64,000 nucleotides of DNA from G965227875 sp965227875 (GTDB taxonomy: Bacteria > Pseudomonadota > Alphaproteobacteria > Rhizobiales > JAJFHC01). Positions 17,380-26,253 of this stretch are shown piece after piece. Position 1 is the first letter of the stretch. Each line of letters opens with the position of its first letter. The stretch is taken from contig OZ245783.1 of NCBI GenBank assembly GCA_965227875.1, forward strand, positions 2,170,001 to 2,234,000, given 5' to 3'. Below the pieces are notes generated by a model. It saw only the letters and a program-made list of their open reading frames with translations. It searched no databases and had not been told where the DNA came from. The position numbers and the translations under genes were made by a program.

Positions 17380-18414
17380 ATGACCACAAGACGTAATTTC
17401 GTGAAGGGCGCCGCCATTGCCGCACCTGCCGCCGCATTGGCCACGCCCGCCATTGCCCAGTCCAAGATCAAGTGGCGCCTGCAGACCTATGCCGGCGCGG
17501 CGCTCGCCGAGCATGTCATCAAGCCGGCCATCGACAGCTTCAACAAGATCGCCGGCGACCGGATGGAGATCGAACTCTATTTCGCCGATCAGCTCGTGCC
17601 GACCAGCGAACTCTTCCGCGCCATGCAGAAGGGCACCATCGACGCCGTGCAGTCCGACGACGACTCCATGGCCTCGCCGACCGAAGTCACCGTTTTCGGC
17701 GGCTACTTCCCCTTCGGCAGCCGCTACTCCCTCGACGTGCCGGTGCTGTTCAACCAGTACGGCCTGAAGGAGATCTGGGCGAAGGAATACGAAGCCGTCG
17801 GTGTGAAGCACATCTCCGCTGGTTCGTGGGACCCGTGCCACTTCGCCACCAAGGATCCGATCAACTCGCTCGAGGACCTGAAAGGCAAGCGCGTCTTCAC
17901 GTTCCCGACCGCCGGTCGCTTCCTCACCCAGTTCGGCGTCGTTCCGGTGACGCTGCCGTGGGAAGACATCGAGACCGCCGTCCAGACAGGCGAACTCGAC
18001 GGCATCGCCTGGTCGGGCATCACCGAGGACTACACGGTGGGCTGGGCCGACGTGACCAACTACTTCCTGACCAACAACATCTCCGGCGCCTGGATCGGGT
18101 CCTTCTTCGCCAACATGGACCGCTGGAACGAGCTTCCCGACGATCTGAAGGAACTGCTGACGGTCTGCATGGAGCAGAGCCACTATTACCGCCAGTGGTG
18201 GTACTGGGGCGGCGAAGCCAGCCTGCGCGTCAACGGCACCAAGATGAAGCTGACCACCATTCCCGACGAGGAATGGGCCCAGGTCGAGGCCGCGGCCGTG
18301 AAGTTCTGGGACGAGATCGCCTCGGAATCCGAGACCAAGAAGAAGGTCGTGGACATCTTCCGCAAGTACAACGAGGACATGGCGAAGGCCGGCCGGCCCT
18401 ATCGCTACGGCTGA
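17380..18414 (+). CDS. dctP: TRAP transporter periplasmic binding protein, DctP family
   Basis: A 344-residue binding protein with a twin-arginine signal (MTTRRNFVKGAAIAAPAAALATPAIAQ). The mature part starts 'KIKWRLQTYAG' and carries the family's conserved 'LEDLKGKRVFTFPTAGRFLTQFGVVPVTLPWEDIETAVQTGELDGIAWSG'. In that block the Arg (here FTFPTAGR) and the following acidic/aromatic residues form the carboxylate site in relatives. 'YYRQWWYWGGEA' resembles TakP-type 2-oxoacid binders, so the ligand is probably a carboxylate. An AAAGGAGAA site precedes the ATG. Confidence 0.93.
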   Translation: MTTRRNFVKGAAIAAPAAALATPAIAQSKIKWRLQTYAGAALAEHVIKPAIDSFNKIAGDRMEIELYFADQLVPTSELFRAMQKGTIDAVQSDDDSMASPTEVTVFGGYFPFGSRYSLDVPVLFNQYGLKEIWAKEYEAVGVKHISAGSWDPCHFATKDPINSLEDLKGKRVFTFPTAGRFLTQFGVVPVTLPWEDIETAVQTGELDGIAWSGITEDYTVGWADVTNYFLTNNISGAWIGSFFANMDRWNELPDDLKELLTVCMEQSHYYRQWWYWGGEASLRVNGTKMKLTTIPDEEWAQVEAAAVKFWDEIASESETKKKVVDIFRKYNEDMAKAGRPYRYG

Positions 18415-18437
18415 TCTTTTCCACGCACGAAAAACGG

Positions 18438-18464
18438 ACAGGCGCCGCCATGCGGCGCCTGTTT
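18438..18464 (+). terminator. Intrinsic terminator after dctP
   Basis: A perfect 11-bp stem ACAGGCGCCGC / GCGGCGCCTGT with a CAT loop. It is preceded by a run of A's (18429-18434) and followed by TTT, 23 bases past the dctP stop. It is the best intrinsic terminator in the window and closes the TRAP operon. Confidence 0.85.
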
Positions 18465-18587
18465 GCGTTTGGGCGCGAGGAGGCACGGGTCGGGCGTCCG
18501 GTTCCCGACGCGGGAACGGATTCGCCGGTCGGGCGTTGTCGTTTCGATACACCCGAAACAGACAGCAAGGACCGGAAAGACACCGCC

Positions 18588-19178
18588 ATGAGCCCGATCA
18601 CTTTCAGACTGGTTGCCAACGTCGTCCTGTCAGCGGCCATCCTGTCCGTAGGTCTGGCATTTGCCGCCAGCGGCGCCCGGGCAGAGGGCGCGAACTTCTT
18701 CACCACCACCCATGTGAACATGCGCACCGGCCCCGGCACCGACCACCGCGTCATGGACACCGTGCCGGACAAGCAGATCGTCACCGTCACCGGATGCATC
18801 GCGGAACAGGACTGGTGCCTCGTCGAGTGGGACGGCAGGTCGGGTTGGCTGAGTTCCAAATTCATCACCCGGCCGGCGCCAATCGGCAGCTTCGCGTTGC
18901 AGGCGAAAATCCTCGACATTCCCGTGGTGGATTTCGAGCGCGGCATGGTGATCGAACCGGCAGCTTCGAACCGGACGCCTGGCGCGTCCTCGGCTCCGGC
19001 AGTTGCCGAAAATGCTCCGGACGGAGAGATCTTCGTCATCTACGCCGACCGCTCGGGCAACGGACTTGCCCAGGGCAACCGCATCGTGATCCCCGAGCGC
19101 ACCGCACTTCCGGCGGCGTCCGTGCCGGAGGAGACGCTCCTCACGAATGACGACCTTCTCGGCGCCGATCTAAGCTGA
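18588..19178 (+). CDS. Secreted bacterial SH3-domain protein
   Basis: A 196-residue protein with a signal peptide (MSPITFRLVANVVLSAAILSVGLAF...ARA) and an SH3_3-type domain at residues ~35-85 (HVNMRTGPGTDHRVMDTVPDKQ...CLVEWDGRSGWLSSKFI). Such domains bind cell-wall or protein ligands. Two Cys (GCIAEQDWC) could form a disulfide. The C-terminal half is low in motifs. The ATG at 18588 is chosen because it begins the signal peptide; the longer in-frame extension overlaps dctP in another frame. Confidence 0.82.
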   Translation: MSPITFRLVANVVLSAAILSVGLAFAASGARAEGANFFTTTHVNMRTGPGTDHRVMDTVPDKQIVTVTGCIAEQDWCLVEWDGRSGWLSSKFITRPAPIGSFALQAKILDIPVVDFERGMVIEPAASNRTPGASSAPAVAENAPDGEIFVIYADRSGNGLAQGNRIVIPERTALPAASVPEETLLTNDDLLGADLS

Positions 19179-19208
19179 CGTCCCGACCCGGCTGCCGCGC
19201 GCGAAGGG

Positions 19209-20645
19209 CTACCGCGCGTGCGGCGTGTGGGTCACCGAAATGTTCAGTTTTTCGATCAGCAGCTCCGGCTGGCTGTTCGCGACCATGAAGGAATTGAGCG
19301 GCATGGGAAACGCCGGTGCGACGGCCAGCTTGAGTGTGCCGGAATTGAGGATGAACGCCTCGATGGCGTCCCGATAGGGTTTCGTCGACGGCGGCAGGGC
19401 GAGCATTACCCCGGTCGCGTCGTCGGCGGCCTTGCGGCGCAACGCTTCGGGCGTCATGCCTTCCTCGCTGGAGATCGCCACGACGGCGGCCTCGGCGAGC
19501 TTGCCGGTCGTGACGCTGATCTCCGCGCCGGCCAGCGACATGTTCAGCAGCATCTGCATGCTCAGTTCCGGGTTCATCATCGACGCGGGATCCTTGTCGA
19601 TGGCCGTGCTCAGGAACTGCCAGCTGGCGATCGGCAATTGCAGGCCGATATCGAGATTGAGCCTGTCGCCGGTCTGGAGTTTCGCTTCCGTCCGCGTGTC
19701 GATCGTGAAGTTCGCCCCTTGCGGCGCCATGCTGGAAACCGAGTCGACCTGCAGCTTGAGGCCCGCCTCGCCGATGATCTCGAACATTTCGCGGAAGTCC
19801 GGGTCGGGTTCCGGTCCGGGCTGTATCGTCAGGTCCCGCAGCGCCAGCTTCTGGCGTTCGGGATAAGTCGTGCCGTCCTGCAGGGTGCCCACCGACTGGA
19901 CGAGCTCGAGAGACGCGAGCGCTGCGTGGACCTCGTCGCTCAATACCGAGAGGCTCTCGAACCTGAGCCCCGGGTAGAAACGCGGATCGAGCGATATGTT
20001 GGTGATCTGGCCAGAACGCAGGCTTGCCGTGATGTTTTCCGACCGGTCGTTGATCAGGACGTTGTCGATCTCGACGAGTCCGATCCGTGCCTCCCCGACC
20101 TCGCGAATCGCAGCGCGCCGCACGGAGGCATTCAGGGCCCCGTCCTCGACCGCAATGCCGCGCAGGGTCAGGGACCCGAGCGAGATCCGGCGAAGCAGTC
20201 CGAGAAGCTGCGGCGGCGCCATGTCGTCGCCGTGGCGCTCCATTTCCATCGCGATGAGCCGGAGCGACCCGATAGGCACGTCACGGCCGGTGACCTCCTC
20301 GACCTTCGCCTTGCCGTCTCCCGAGACGACGTCGAAGGCTTCCAGCGTCAGGATCGTGAAGTCGGAATCGATCAGCGCCCCCCGCGTATCGAGACGCAGG
20401 CGTCCCATCGCGGCGGCGGGATAATTGTCGACGAAAAGCCGGACGTCCTCGGCCGATCCCGCGAGCGTGACCGGGTCGAGGTCGCCGGACTGGTATTCGA
20501 GCTTGAGGCCGTTGCCCAGTCCGATGACCTGCTGTGCGGCGGCATCACGGGAAGGCAGGACGAGGAGGACCGCGGCGAAAAACCCGAACAGGACCTGGCG
20601 CTTTGCGTCGGGGAGACTGAAGACGGAACGGCGGCGGGGTGTCAC
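19209..20645 (-). CDS. Unknown secreted protein
   Basis: A 478-residue protein with a signal peptide (VLFGFFAAVLLVLPSRDAAAQ). I do not recognise the family. The rest alternates beta-strand-like stretches ('GSLRLIAMEMERHG', 'GSLTLRGIAVEDGAL', 'IGLVEIDNVLIND', 'LALRDLTIQPG') with repeated x-L-x-[IV]-x patterns. This pattern is reminiscent of long periplasmic beta-groove proteins, without sequence proof. The start is GTG at 20645, supported by AGGAGG eight bases upstream; an ATG at 20798 would add 51 residues before the signal peptide. The gene converges on the SH3 gene. Confidence 0.75.
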   Translation of the reverse strand: MTPRRRSVFSLPDAKRQVLFGFFAAVLLVLPSRDAAAQQVIGLGNGLKLEYQSGDLDPVTLAGSAEDVRLFVDNYPAAAMGRLRLDTRGALIDSDFTILTLEAFDVVSGDGKAKVEEVTGRDVPIGSLRLIAMEMERHGDDMAPPQLLGLLRRISLGSLTLRGIAVEDGALNASVRRAAIREVGEARIGLVEIDNVLINDRSENITASLRSGQITNISLDPRFYPGLRFESLSVLSDEVHAALASLELVQSVGTLQDGTTYPERQKLALRDLTIQPGPEPDPDFREMFEIIGEAGLKLQVDSVSSMAPQGANFTIDTRTEAKLQTGDRLNLDIGLQLPIASWQFLSTAIDKDPASMMNPELSMQMLLNMSLAGAEISVTTGKLAEAAVVAISSEEGMTPEALRRKAADDATGVMLALPPSTKPYRDAIEAFILNSGTLKLAVAPAFPMPLNSFMVANSQPELLIEKLNISVTHTPHAR

Positions 20646-20892
20646 GGGGCAATCCTCCTGCAGGCAATGGCGAAAAGCCGCCAAGCTTACCCCAACCTGG
20701 CATCCTGCCGCCAGCCTCACGGGAGACCCCGTCCCGAGAGCCGCAAAATGCCCAAGGTAGGACGAATCCGCGCAGGGGCGTGGTCTTGCTCTCGTCATGC
20801 CGAGCGGCTAGACCGGGGCCAATTCGTCAATCCGCTGCCTCCGGTGTCCTCCGGGATGCGTTCGCAGCCGGCAAAACCGGGAACTCTCCTCC

Positions 20893-22134
20893 ATGGTCAA
20901 ACCCAATCTCCTGATCGTCGGCGCCGGGGGTGTCGGCGCGGTGGCCGCCCACAAGGCGGCCCAGTTCGCCGACCGGTTCGGCACGATCGCACTGTTGAGC
21001 CGCACGCCGGGCAAGCTCGAGGCCATTCGCGATGACGTCGCGGCGCGCCGCGGCGGTTTCGAACTCGAAATCATCGCCGCGGACGCCACCGATACCGGTG
21101 CGGTCACCGCCATTCTCGAGGCCCGCGACATCGCCATCGTGCTCAACGTCGCCTCGCCCTACTGCAACAATTCTCTCATGGACGCCTGCATCGCGACCGG
21201 CGCCCACTACATCGACACCGCCGTGGCGGAGGACGAGTTCGTGGAGAACGCGCCCGCACCGTGGTACGCCAACAACGAGTGGCCCCGGCGGCCGGCCTTC
21301 GCGGAGAGGAATCTCACGGCCCTTCTCGGAATCGGTTTCGATCCGGGCGTGGTCAACGTCTTCTGCGCCCATGCGAAGAAACACCTGCTCGACGAAATCG
21401 ACAGCATCGACATCATCGACGTGAACGGCGGCGATCACGGTCGCTATTTCGCCACCAATTTCGACCCGGACACCAACCTGCGCGAAATCCGCGAGGACGT
21501 GCTCTACTGGGAAGACGGCGAGTTCAGGAAGATTCCCGCCCACTCGCGGAAGATGGACGTGACCCTGCCGCATGTGGGGACGCATACTGTCTACTCCATG
21601 GGGCATGACGAACTGCACTCCCTGCCCAGGGCCTTTCCGGAGGCCAGGCGAATCGAATTCTGGATGGGATTCGGGGAGCGTTATCTCCAGGTCTTCGAGG
21701 TGCTCGACCGGCTCGGGCTCATTTCCTCGATACCCGTCGAGGTCGACGGCATGAACGTCGCGCCCATCCGCGTGGTCAAGGCGCTGCTGCCCGATCCGGC
21801 CACGCTGGCCGAGGGATACACCGGCGAATGTTGCATCGGGTGCGACATTCGCGGAACGAAGGACGGCAAGCCGCGCCGGGTCTTCATCTGGTCCACCTGC
21901 GACCACGAGAAGTGTTTTGCCGAGGTCGGCTCCCAGGCGATCTCCTATACCACGGCCGTTCCCGCCATCGCCGCGGCCCTGGCGCTGGCGGCCGGAGACT
22001 GGAACCCGGGCACCATGGTCAACGTGGAGGAACTCGACCCCGACCCGTTCCTCGCCCTGATGCCCGAGGTGGGCATTTCCTGGCAGGCCGCCGACCTGCC
22101 TCTCGACGGCAGGTGGCCGTCGGAGATCGCCTGA
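20893..22134 (+). CDS. Carboxynorspermidine dehydrogenase (saccharopine dehydrogenase family)
   Basis: A 413-residue NAD(P)-dependent reductase of the saccharopine-dehydrogenase family. The Rossmann start is 'NLLIVGAGGVGAVAAHKAAQ'. 'NVASPYCNNSLMDACIATGAHYIDTA' and 'LLGIGFDPGVVNVFCAHAKKHLLDEIDSIDIIDVNGGDHG' are diagnostic of the carboxynorspermidine synthase branch. The enzyme condenses a diamine with aspartate semialdehyde to carboxy(nor)spermidine. It is followed 6 bases later by the decarboxylase that completes the pathway, which fixes the assignment. Confidence 0.92.
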   Translation: MVKPNLLIVGAGGVGAVAAHKAAQFADRFGTIALLSRTPGKLEAIRDDVAARRGGFELEIIAADATDTGAVTAILEARDIAIVLNVASPYCNNSLMDACIATGAHYIDTAVAEDEFVENAPAPWYANNEWPRRPAFAERNLTALLGIGFDPGVVNVFCAHAKKHLLDEIDSIDIIDVNGGDHGRYFATNFDPDTNLREIREDVLYWEDGEFRKIPAHSRKMDVTLPHVGTHTVYSMGHDELHSLPRAFPEARRIEFWMGFGERYLQVFEVLDRLGLISSIPVEVDGMNVAPIRVVKALLPDPATLAEGYTGECCIGCDIRGTKDGKPRRVFIWSTCDHEKCFAEVGSQAISYTTAVPAIAAALALAAGDWNPGTMVNVEELDPDPFLALMPEVGISWQAADLPLDGRWPSEIA

Positions 22135-22140
22135 CGGGCG

Positions 22141-23319
22141 GTGACCGCGGCCATGGACAGTTTCGCCCGCTTCGACCCCGCCCGCGTGCCGAGCCCGTGC
22201 CACGTGCTCGATCTCGCCCGGATCGAGGCCAATCTCGAGAAACTGGCGTACGTGCGGCGCGAGGCGGGGGTGAAGGTGCTCCTGGCGCTCAAGGCGTTTT
22301 CCTGTTTTCCCGTGGCCGGGCTCGTGGACAAATATCTCGACGGTTGCGCGGCGAGCGGCCTGTGGGAGGCGAAACTCGCCGCGACCCGGTTTGCCGGCGA
22401 GGTTCACACCTACGCGCCTGGCCTCAAACCGGTTGAACTCGACGAGATATGCGTCCTGTCCGACCACCTCATCTTCAACTCGCTGAGCCAGTTCGGCCGC
22501 TTTCGCGACGCTTTGCCCGAAGCCGGCGGGCCACATCTCGGGCTGCGCATCAACCCAGAGCACAGCGAGGTCGAAACCCCGCTTTACGACCCCTGCGCGG
22601 CCGGTTCGCGCCTGGGCGTCCCGGTCAGCCGCCTCGAGACGGCCGATCTGGAGCCGTTCGCCGGCCTCCATGTCCATGCGCTTTGCGACCAGATGTTCGA
22701 GCCGTTCGACAGGCTCCTGGGCGCGGTCGAGACGCGGGCCTCGCATCTCTTCGAGGCGGTCGACTGGCTCAATCTCGGCGGCGGCCAGCTGCTGACGGCC
22801 GACGATTATCCGCTCGGGGATCTCGTCACCCGTCTGCATCTTGCCCGCGACCGCACGGGCCTCGATCTCGTTCTCGAACCCGGCACCGCCGTCGCGCTCG
22901 ATGCCGGCGTGCTGGTGGCCGAGGTCCTGGACACCGGATGGAACCGTGGACACTTCGCCGTCATGGACGTGTCCGCCACCTGCCACATGCCCGACGTCAT
23001 CGAGGCGCCCTACACGCCGGACATCGCCGGCGCGGCGCCTGTCAACGCTGCGGCCGTGGACCCCGACGACCCGTGCACGGTGCGTCTCGGCGGCCCCACC
23101 TGCCTCGCCGGGGACGTGACCGGCACCTACCGTTTCCCCAGGCCGCCCGTCGCCGGCGACCGCCTGATGATCCGCGACCAGGCCTATTACACCATGGTGA
23201 AGGCGACCACGTTCAACGGCACGCCGCTGCCGGCGCTGGCGCTGTGGGACAGCCGCACGGATGCGCTCGAGGTCGTCAAGACCTTCGGTTATGCCGAGTT
23301 CGAGGGACGCTTGGGCTAG
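22141..23319 (+). CDS. nspC: Carboxynorspermidine decarboxylase
   Basis: A 392-residue fold-type III PLP decarboxylase. The catalytic Lys lies in 'VLLALKAFS' (about residue 51). 'GLRINPEHSEVETPLYDPCAAGSRLGV' is typical of the NspC branch. The phosphate-binding loop is 'WLNLGGGQLL', and 'EPGTAVALDAG', 'MDVSATCHMPDVIEAPY' and 'GPTCLAGDV' provide substrate and dimer-site residues. It converts carboxynorspermidine or carboxyspermidine to the free triamine. The start may be GTG at 22141 or ATG at 22153. It is operonic with the dehydrogenase upstream. Confidence 0.93.
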   Translation: MTAAMDSFARFDPARVPSPCHVLDLARIEANLEKLAYVRREAGVKVLLALKAFSCFPVAGLVDKYLDGCAASGLWEAKLAATRFAGEVHTYAPGLKPVELDEICVLSDHLIFNSLSQFGRFRDALPEAGGPHLGLRINPEHSEVETPLYDPCAAGSRLGVPVSRLETADLEPFAGLHVHALCDQMFEPFDRLLGAVETRASHLFEAVDWLNLGGGQLLTADDYPLGDLVTRLHLARDRTGLDLVLEPGTAVALDAGVLVAEVLDTGWNRGHFAVMDVSATCHMPDVIEAPYTPDIAGAAPVNAAAVDPDDPCTVRLGGPTCLAGDVTGTYRFPRPPVAGDRLMIRDQAYYTMVKATTFNGTPLPALALWDSRTDALEVVKTFGYAEFEGRLG

Positions 23320-23352
23320 CTGACGTCCGCGCTCTCCACGCTGCCTTCCTCC

Positions 23353-23366
23353 ATGACATGAATCAA
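23353..23366. promoter_or_regulatory. FNR/Anr-like site
   Basis: ATGAC-N4-ATCAA compared with the consensus TTGAT-N4-ATCAA: the right half is perfect and the left half matches 3 of 5. It lies about 86 bases before the start codon of the host-attachment-like gene, a plausible activator position. A single imperfect site is weak evidence. Confidence 0.25.
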
Positions 23367-23399
23367 TGTCCACGCCCGTGATCTGCGCCATCATGACTG

Positions 23400-23426
23400 C
23401 CTTGCCCCGGTGATCCCGGGTCAAGG
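23400..23426 (+). other. Leader hairpin before host-attachment-like gene
   Basis: CCTTG-C-CCCGG and CCGGG-T-CAAGG pair as two 5-bp segments around a single mismatch, with a 5-base loop. It lies between the FNR-like site and the ATG at 23452. It could be the end of the nspC transcript or a 5' leader structure. Confidence 0.35.
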
Positions 23427-23451
23427 CAAACGGAACGAACGGACCGATGAC

Positions 23452-23901
23452 ATGGACACTGAAGTGAGACTGGCCCATCAGGACTGGGTTATGGCCTGCG
23501 ACGGCCGGAAGATGCTGCTAATGCGCAACAGGGGCAGCGCGGTCCTGCCCGAACTGGAGGTCAGCGAGACCCTCGAGGCGGCGTCCAACCCGTCGACCGG
23601 GGAACAGGGAAACGACAGGCCCGGCCGCGCCTTTCACCCGGGTGGCCGCAGCGCCATGGAAGAGACGGATCGGCATGAGGCCGGCGAGCAGGCTTTCGCT
23701 GGCGAGGTGGCCGGGGCCGTAGCGGCCGCGCTTGCGTCCGCCAGGTCCGGGGGGCTGGTGGTTGCCGCACCGCCGCGCATGATGGGATACCTGCGCAACG
23801 AACTGCCGGGGGAGGTCAGGTCCCGCGTGAAGGCGGAGGTGACGAAGGAACTGGTCAACCTGCCGCCGGCCGAGATCCTCAGGCACGTGACCGGAGGTTA
23901 G
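23452..23901 (+). CDS. Host-attachment / baeRF-like protein
   Basis: A 149-residue protein that matches the 'host attachment protein' family, now viewed as bacterial eRF1-domain-like (baeRF). The pattern is 'DWVMACDGRKMLLMRNRG' at the N-terminus, a variable acidic/glycine middle (STGEQGNDRPGRAF) and the conserved end 'GGLVVAAPPRMMGYLRNELPGEVRSRVKAEVTKELVNLPPAEILRHV'. It is cytoplasmic, and family members may act on ribosomes or in stress. The ATG at 23452 is preferred over 23410 because the domain begins right after it. Confidence 0.85.
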   Translation: MDTEVRLAHQDWVMACDGRKMLLMRNRGSAVLPELEVSETLEAASNPSTGEQGNDRPGRAFHPGGRSAMEETDRHEAGEQAFAGEVAGAVAAALASARSGGLVVAAPPRMMGYLRNELPGEVRSRVKAEVTKELVNLPPAEILRHVTGG

Positions 23902-23922
23902 GGCGGATCCGCCCTACGCGGG

Positions 23923-24930
23923 TCATTCGCCCGTGCCGACGATCATCCGCCACAGGCCTGTGAACCGGGCCGAGCCGTCGCCGCGGTTCGTCACGAAATC
24001 CGCGTGGGCGTCAGGTGCGGCTCCGGGATCGAGCGCGATCCACCAGAGGGGGCGGATTTCGTTGGGCACCAGCGAGTAGCGCATGTCGATGATCCGGTTC
24101 GGATGGGTCTCGTCCTGCGAGATGAAATCGTCGCTGAACCAGCGGAACCGTTCGATGTCCCGCGCCTGCTGCGACGCGGGGTCGAGCCAGGGCAGGTCGC
24201 GTCCGATGTCGAGCTTGCGCGTCGATCTGCCGGGAAACACCCTCGGCGCCACGGTTGCCCTGACCGCATCGACGTGGTAGCGCCCGTCCGCCTCGTAGAT
24301 GATCTTCCACACCAGCAGGTTGCCGAAGCTGGGCTTGGCTTCCAGCCGCACGGGCGCATGGCCGCGTTCCGCCGCGATCTCGCGGCCCATGGCCAGCGCC
24401 GACTGCTGCTGCATGAACCCCAGGCTCAGATAGACCGCCCCCCAGGCGAGCGCCACCCGGGCGAGCGCCGGCCGGCCCGTGAGTGCCGCCGCCAGAACGA
24501 GACCCAGCATGGGGAGGGTAAAGAGGGGATCGATGATCGAGATGATGTTCCAGGCCACCCGGTAGTCGGTGAAGGGCCACAGAAGCTGCGTGCCGTAGGA
24601 GGTCGCGCTATCGAGCAGGGCGTGGGTCGCGTAGCCGAGAGTGCAGAACAGGACCGTGCGCCCGAAGCCGAGCCCCCACCTCCGCCCGAGGATCCAGTGC
24701 AGCACGGCGGCCATGATCAGTCCGCCCACCGGGATGAACACCAGCGAATGGGTGAACTGCCGGTGGTACTCGAGATAGATCAGCGGGTCGGACTCGGACC
24801 GGATCAGGATGTCGAGATCCGCGGCCATGCCGGAGAAGAAACCGAGCGCCCCGGCGACGCCGGCCTGGGTCCGGCGCCGCACCGCCTGGGGCAGGGCCGC
24901 CCCGAGCACGCCTTGGGTCAGTGGGTCCAT
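23923..24930 (-). CDS. YdjM/DUF457-type membrane metal-dependent hydrolase
   Basis: A 335-residue inner-membrane protein. The N-terminal block 'MDPLTQGVLGAALPQAV...AGALGFFSGMAADLDILI' and 'HRQFTHSLVFIPVGG', followed by 'GYATHALLDSATSYG', carry the Asp and His residues typical of the LexA-regulated/YdjM (DUF457) family of predicted metal-dependent hydrolases. Several hydrophobic segments follow up to residue ~200. A soluble C-terminal domain (about 130 residues, with 'WFSDDFISQDETHPNRIIDMRYSLVPNEIRPLWWI') is longer than in short YdjM proteins. The start at 24930 matches the conserved MDP-x-TQG. Confidence 0.85.
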   Translation of the reverse strand: MDPLTQGVLGAALPQAVRRRTQAGVAGALGFFSGMAADLDILIRSESDPLIYLEYHRQFTHSLVFIPVGGLIMAAVLHWILGRRWGLGFGRTVLFCTLGYATHALLDSATSYGTQLLWPFTDYRVAWNIISIIDPLFTLPMLGLVLAAALTGRPALARVALAWGAVYLSLGFMQQQSALAMGREIAAERGHAPVRLEAKPSFGNLLVWKIIYEADGRYHVDAVRATVAPRVFPGRSTRKLDIGRDLPWLDPASQQARDIERFRWFSDDFISQDETHPNRIIDMRYSLVPNEIRPLWWIALDPGAAPDAHADFVTNRGDGSARFTGLWRMIVGTGE

Positions 24931-25168
24931 GAGTGGGTCACAGTCCTTGTTTTCAGGGGGAGCGGGCCCGGTCGGCAACCCGCGGTTCATGGGATGCTAA
25001 GATGGCGAAATTTTCCCGGCGGGCAAGTCGCAAGGCGCATTCTTCTTTCGCCAGACCGGGCATGGGATCGCGTGAGACCGCGGACGCAACGCCAGGCCGA
25101 CAAAGGCGTTATAAGGGGACGAAGGCGCGGCGAAGAAACCGCGGCCGGGCGAATGAGGATATCTCCCG

Positions 25169-26233
25169 ATGAGACGTTTTTACTGCACATGCGGCAATCC
25201 GGTTTTTTTCGAGAACACGCAATGCGTTGCGTGTCTCAAGGAGGTTGGATGGTGTCCGGTGTGCGCCACGATGACCGCGCTGGAGCAGACCGGCGAGCAG
25301 AACTGGCGTTGCGGTCATGCAAACTGTGGCGCGGCACTTGTCAAATGCCACAACTATGCCGTCGAGCAGGTGTGCAACCGGTGTTGCGCGGCGGGCGAGG
25401 ACACCCCGCCGCCCGCACCCCTGTGCGACTATTGCCGCTTCAACGAAACCATTCCCGACCTCGCCATTGACGGCAATCGCGAGAAATGGGCGCGGCTCGA
25501 AACCGGGAAGCGCCGCCTCCTCTACACCCTCGACCTCATCGGCCTTCCCTACGGCACGCAGGAGGACGGGTGCTCACCGCCGCTGTCTTTCGATTTCAAG
25601 GCCGATGTCGGCCCGCAGACCAGCCGGCGGTGGTCGCTGGGCGAGGAGGAAGAGGTCTTCACCGGCCACGCCGGCGGCAAGATCACCATCAACATCCGGG
25701 AGGCCGACCCCGTCGAACTGGAAAAGTCACGCGTCAGGTTCGACGAGGCGCACCGCACGGTCATCGGTCACTTCCGCCACGAGATCGCCCATTACTATTG
25801 GGAGATGCTGGTTGCCGGTCGCTGCGAGGACCGGTTCAGGGAGGTTTTCGGAGACCACGAGAACCCGACCTATGCGGACGCCATGCAGCGCTACTACGAC
25901 GAGGGACCGCAGTCCGGCTGGCAGTCGTCCTATATCAGCGCCTACGCGACCATGCATCCCTGGGAGGATTTCGCGGAAACCTTCGCCACCTATCTCGACA
26001 TGCTGAGCGTGCTCGACAGCGCCCGCAACATGGGCGTCGTCGGAAACATCGACCCGCGTCATGCCGACCTGCAGGACATGGTCGACTGCTACGTGAACCT
26101 GGGGATCGTGCTGAACGAGATGAACCGGACCATGGGGCTGATCGATCTGGTGCCGGAGGTCTTCCAGCCCGCGATTGTGGAGAAGATGGACTTCGTGCAC
26201 CGGCTGGTGCGCGATGCGGCACGGCCCGCATGA
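25169..26233 (+). CDS. Zinc-ribbon plus putative zinc metallopeptidase
   Basis: A 354-residue protein. Residues 1-95 contain paired Cys motifs (CTCGN, CVACL, CPVC, CGHANCG, CNRCC, CDYC), forming zinc-ribbon-type modules. The catalytic part has HEIAH at residues 204-208 (HEIAHYYW) and a downstream 'HPWEDFAETFATYLDM', whose Glu could be the third zinc ligand. This matches the Peptidase_Mx type of putative zinc-binding metallopeptidases found with a DUF2248-like ribbon. It appears cytoplasmic (no signal peptide). Substrates are unknown. A GAGGA site lies upstream of the ATG. It overlaps or abuts the glutaminase gene. Confidence 0.88.
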   Translation: MRRFYCTCGNPVFFENTQCVACLKEVGWCPVCATMTALEQTGEQNWRCGHANCGAALVKCHNYAVEQVCNRCCAAGEDTPPPAPLCDYCRFNETIPDLAIDGNREKWARLETGKRRLLYTLDLIGLPYGTQEDGCSPPLSFDFKADVGPQTSRRWSLGEEEEVFTGHAGGKITINIREADPVELEKSRVRFDEAHRTVIGHFRHEIAHYYWEMLVAGRCEDRFREVFGDHENPTYADAMQRYYDEGPQSGWQSSYISAYATMHPWEDFAETFATYLDMLSVLDSARNMGVVGNIDPRHADLQDMVDCYVNLGIVLNEMNRTMGLIDLVPEVFQPAIVEKMDFVHRLVRDAARPA

Positions 26234-26253
26234 GAGCGTCGGCAGGAGTATCC

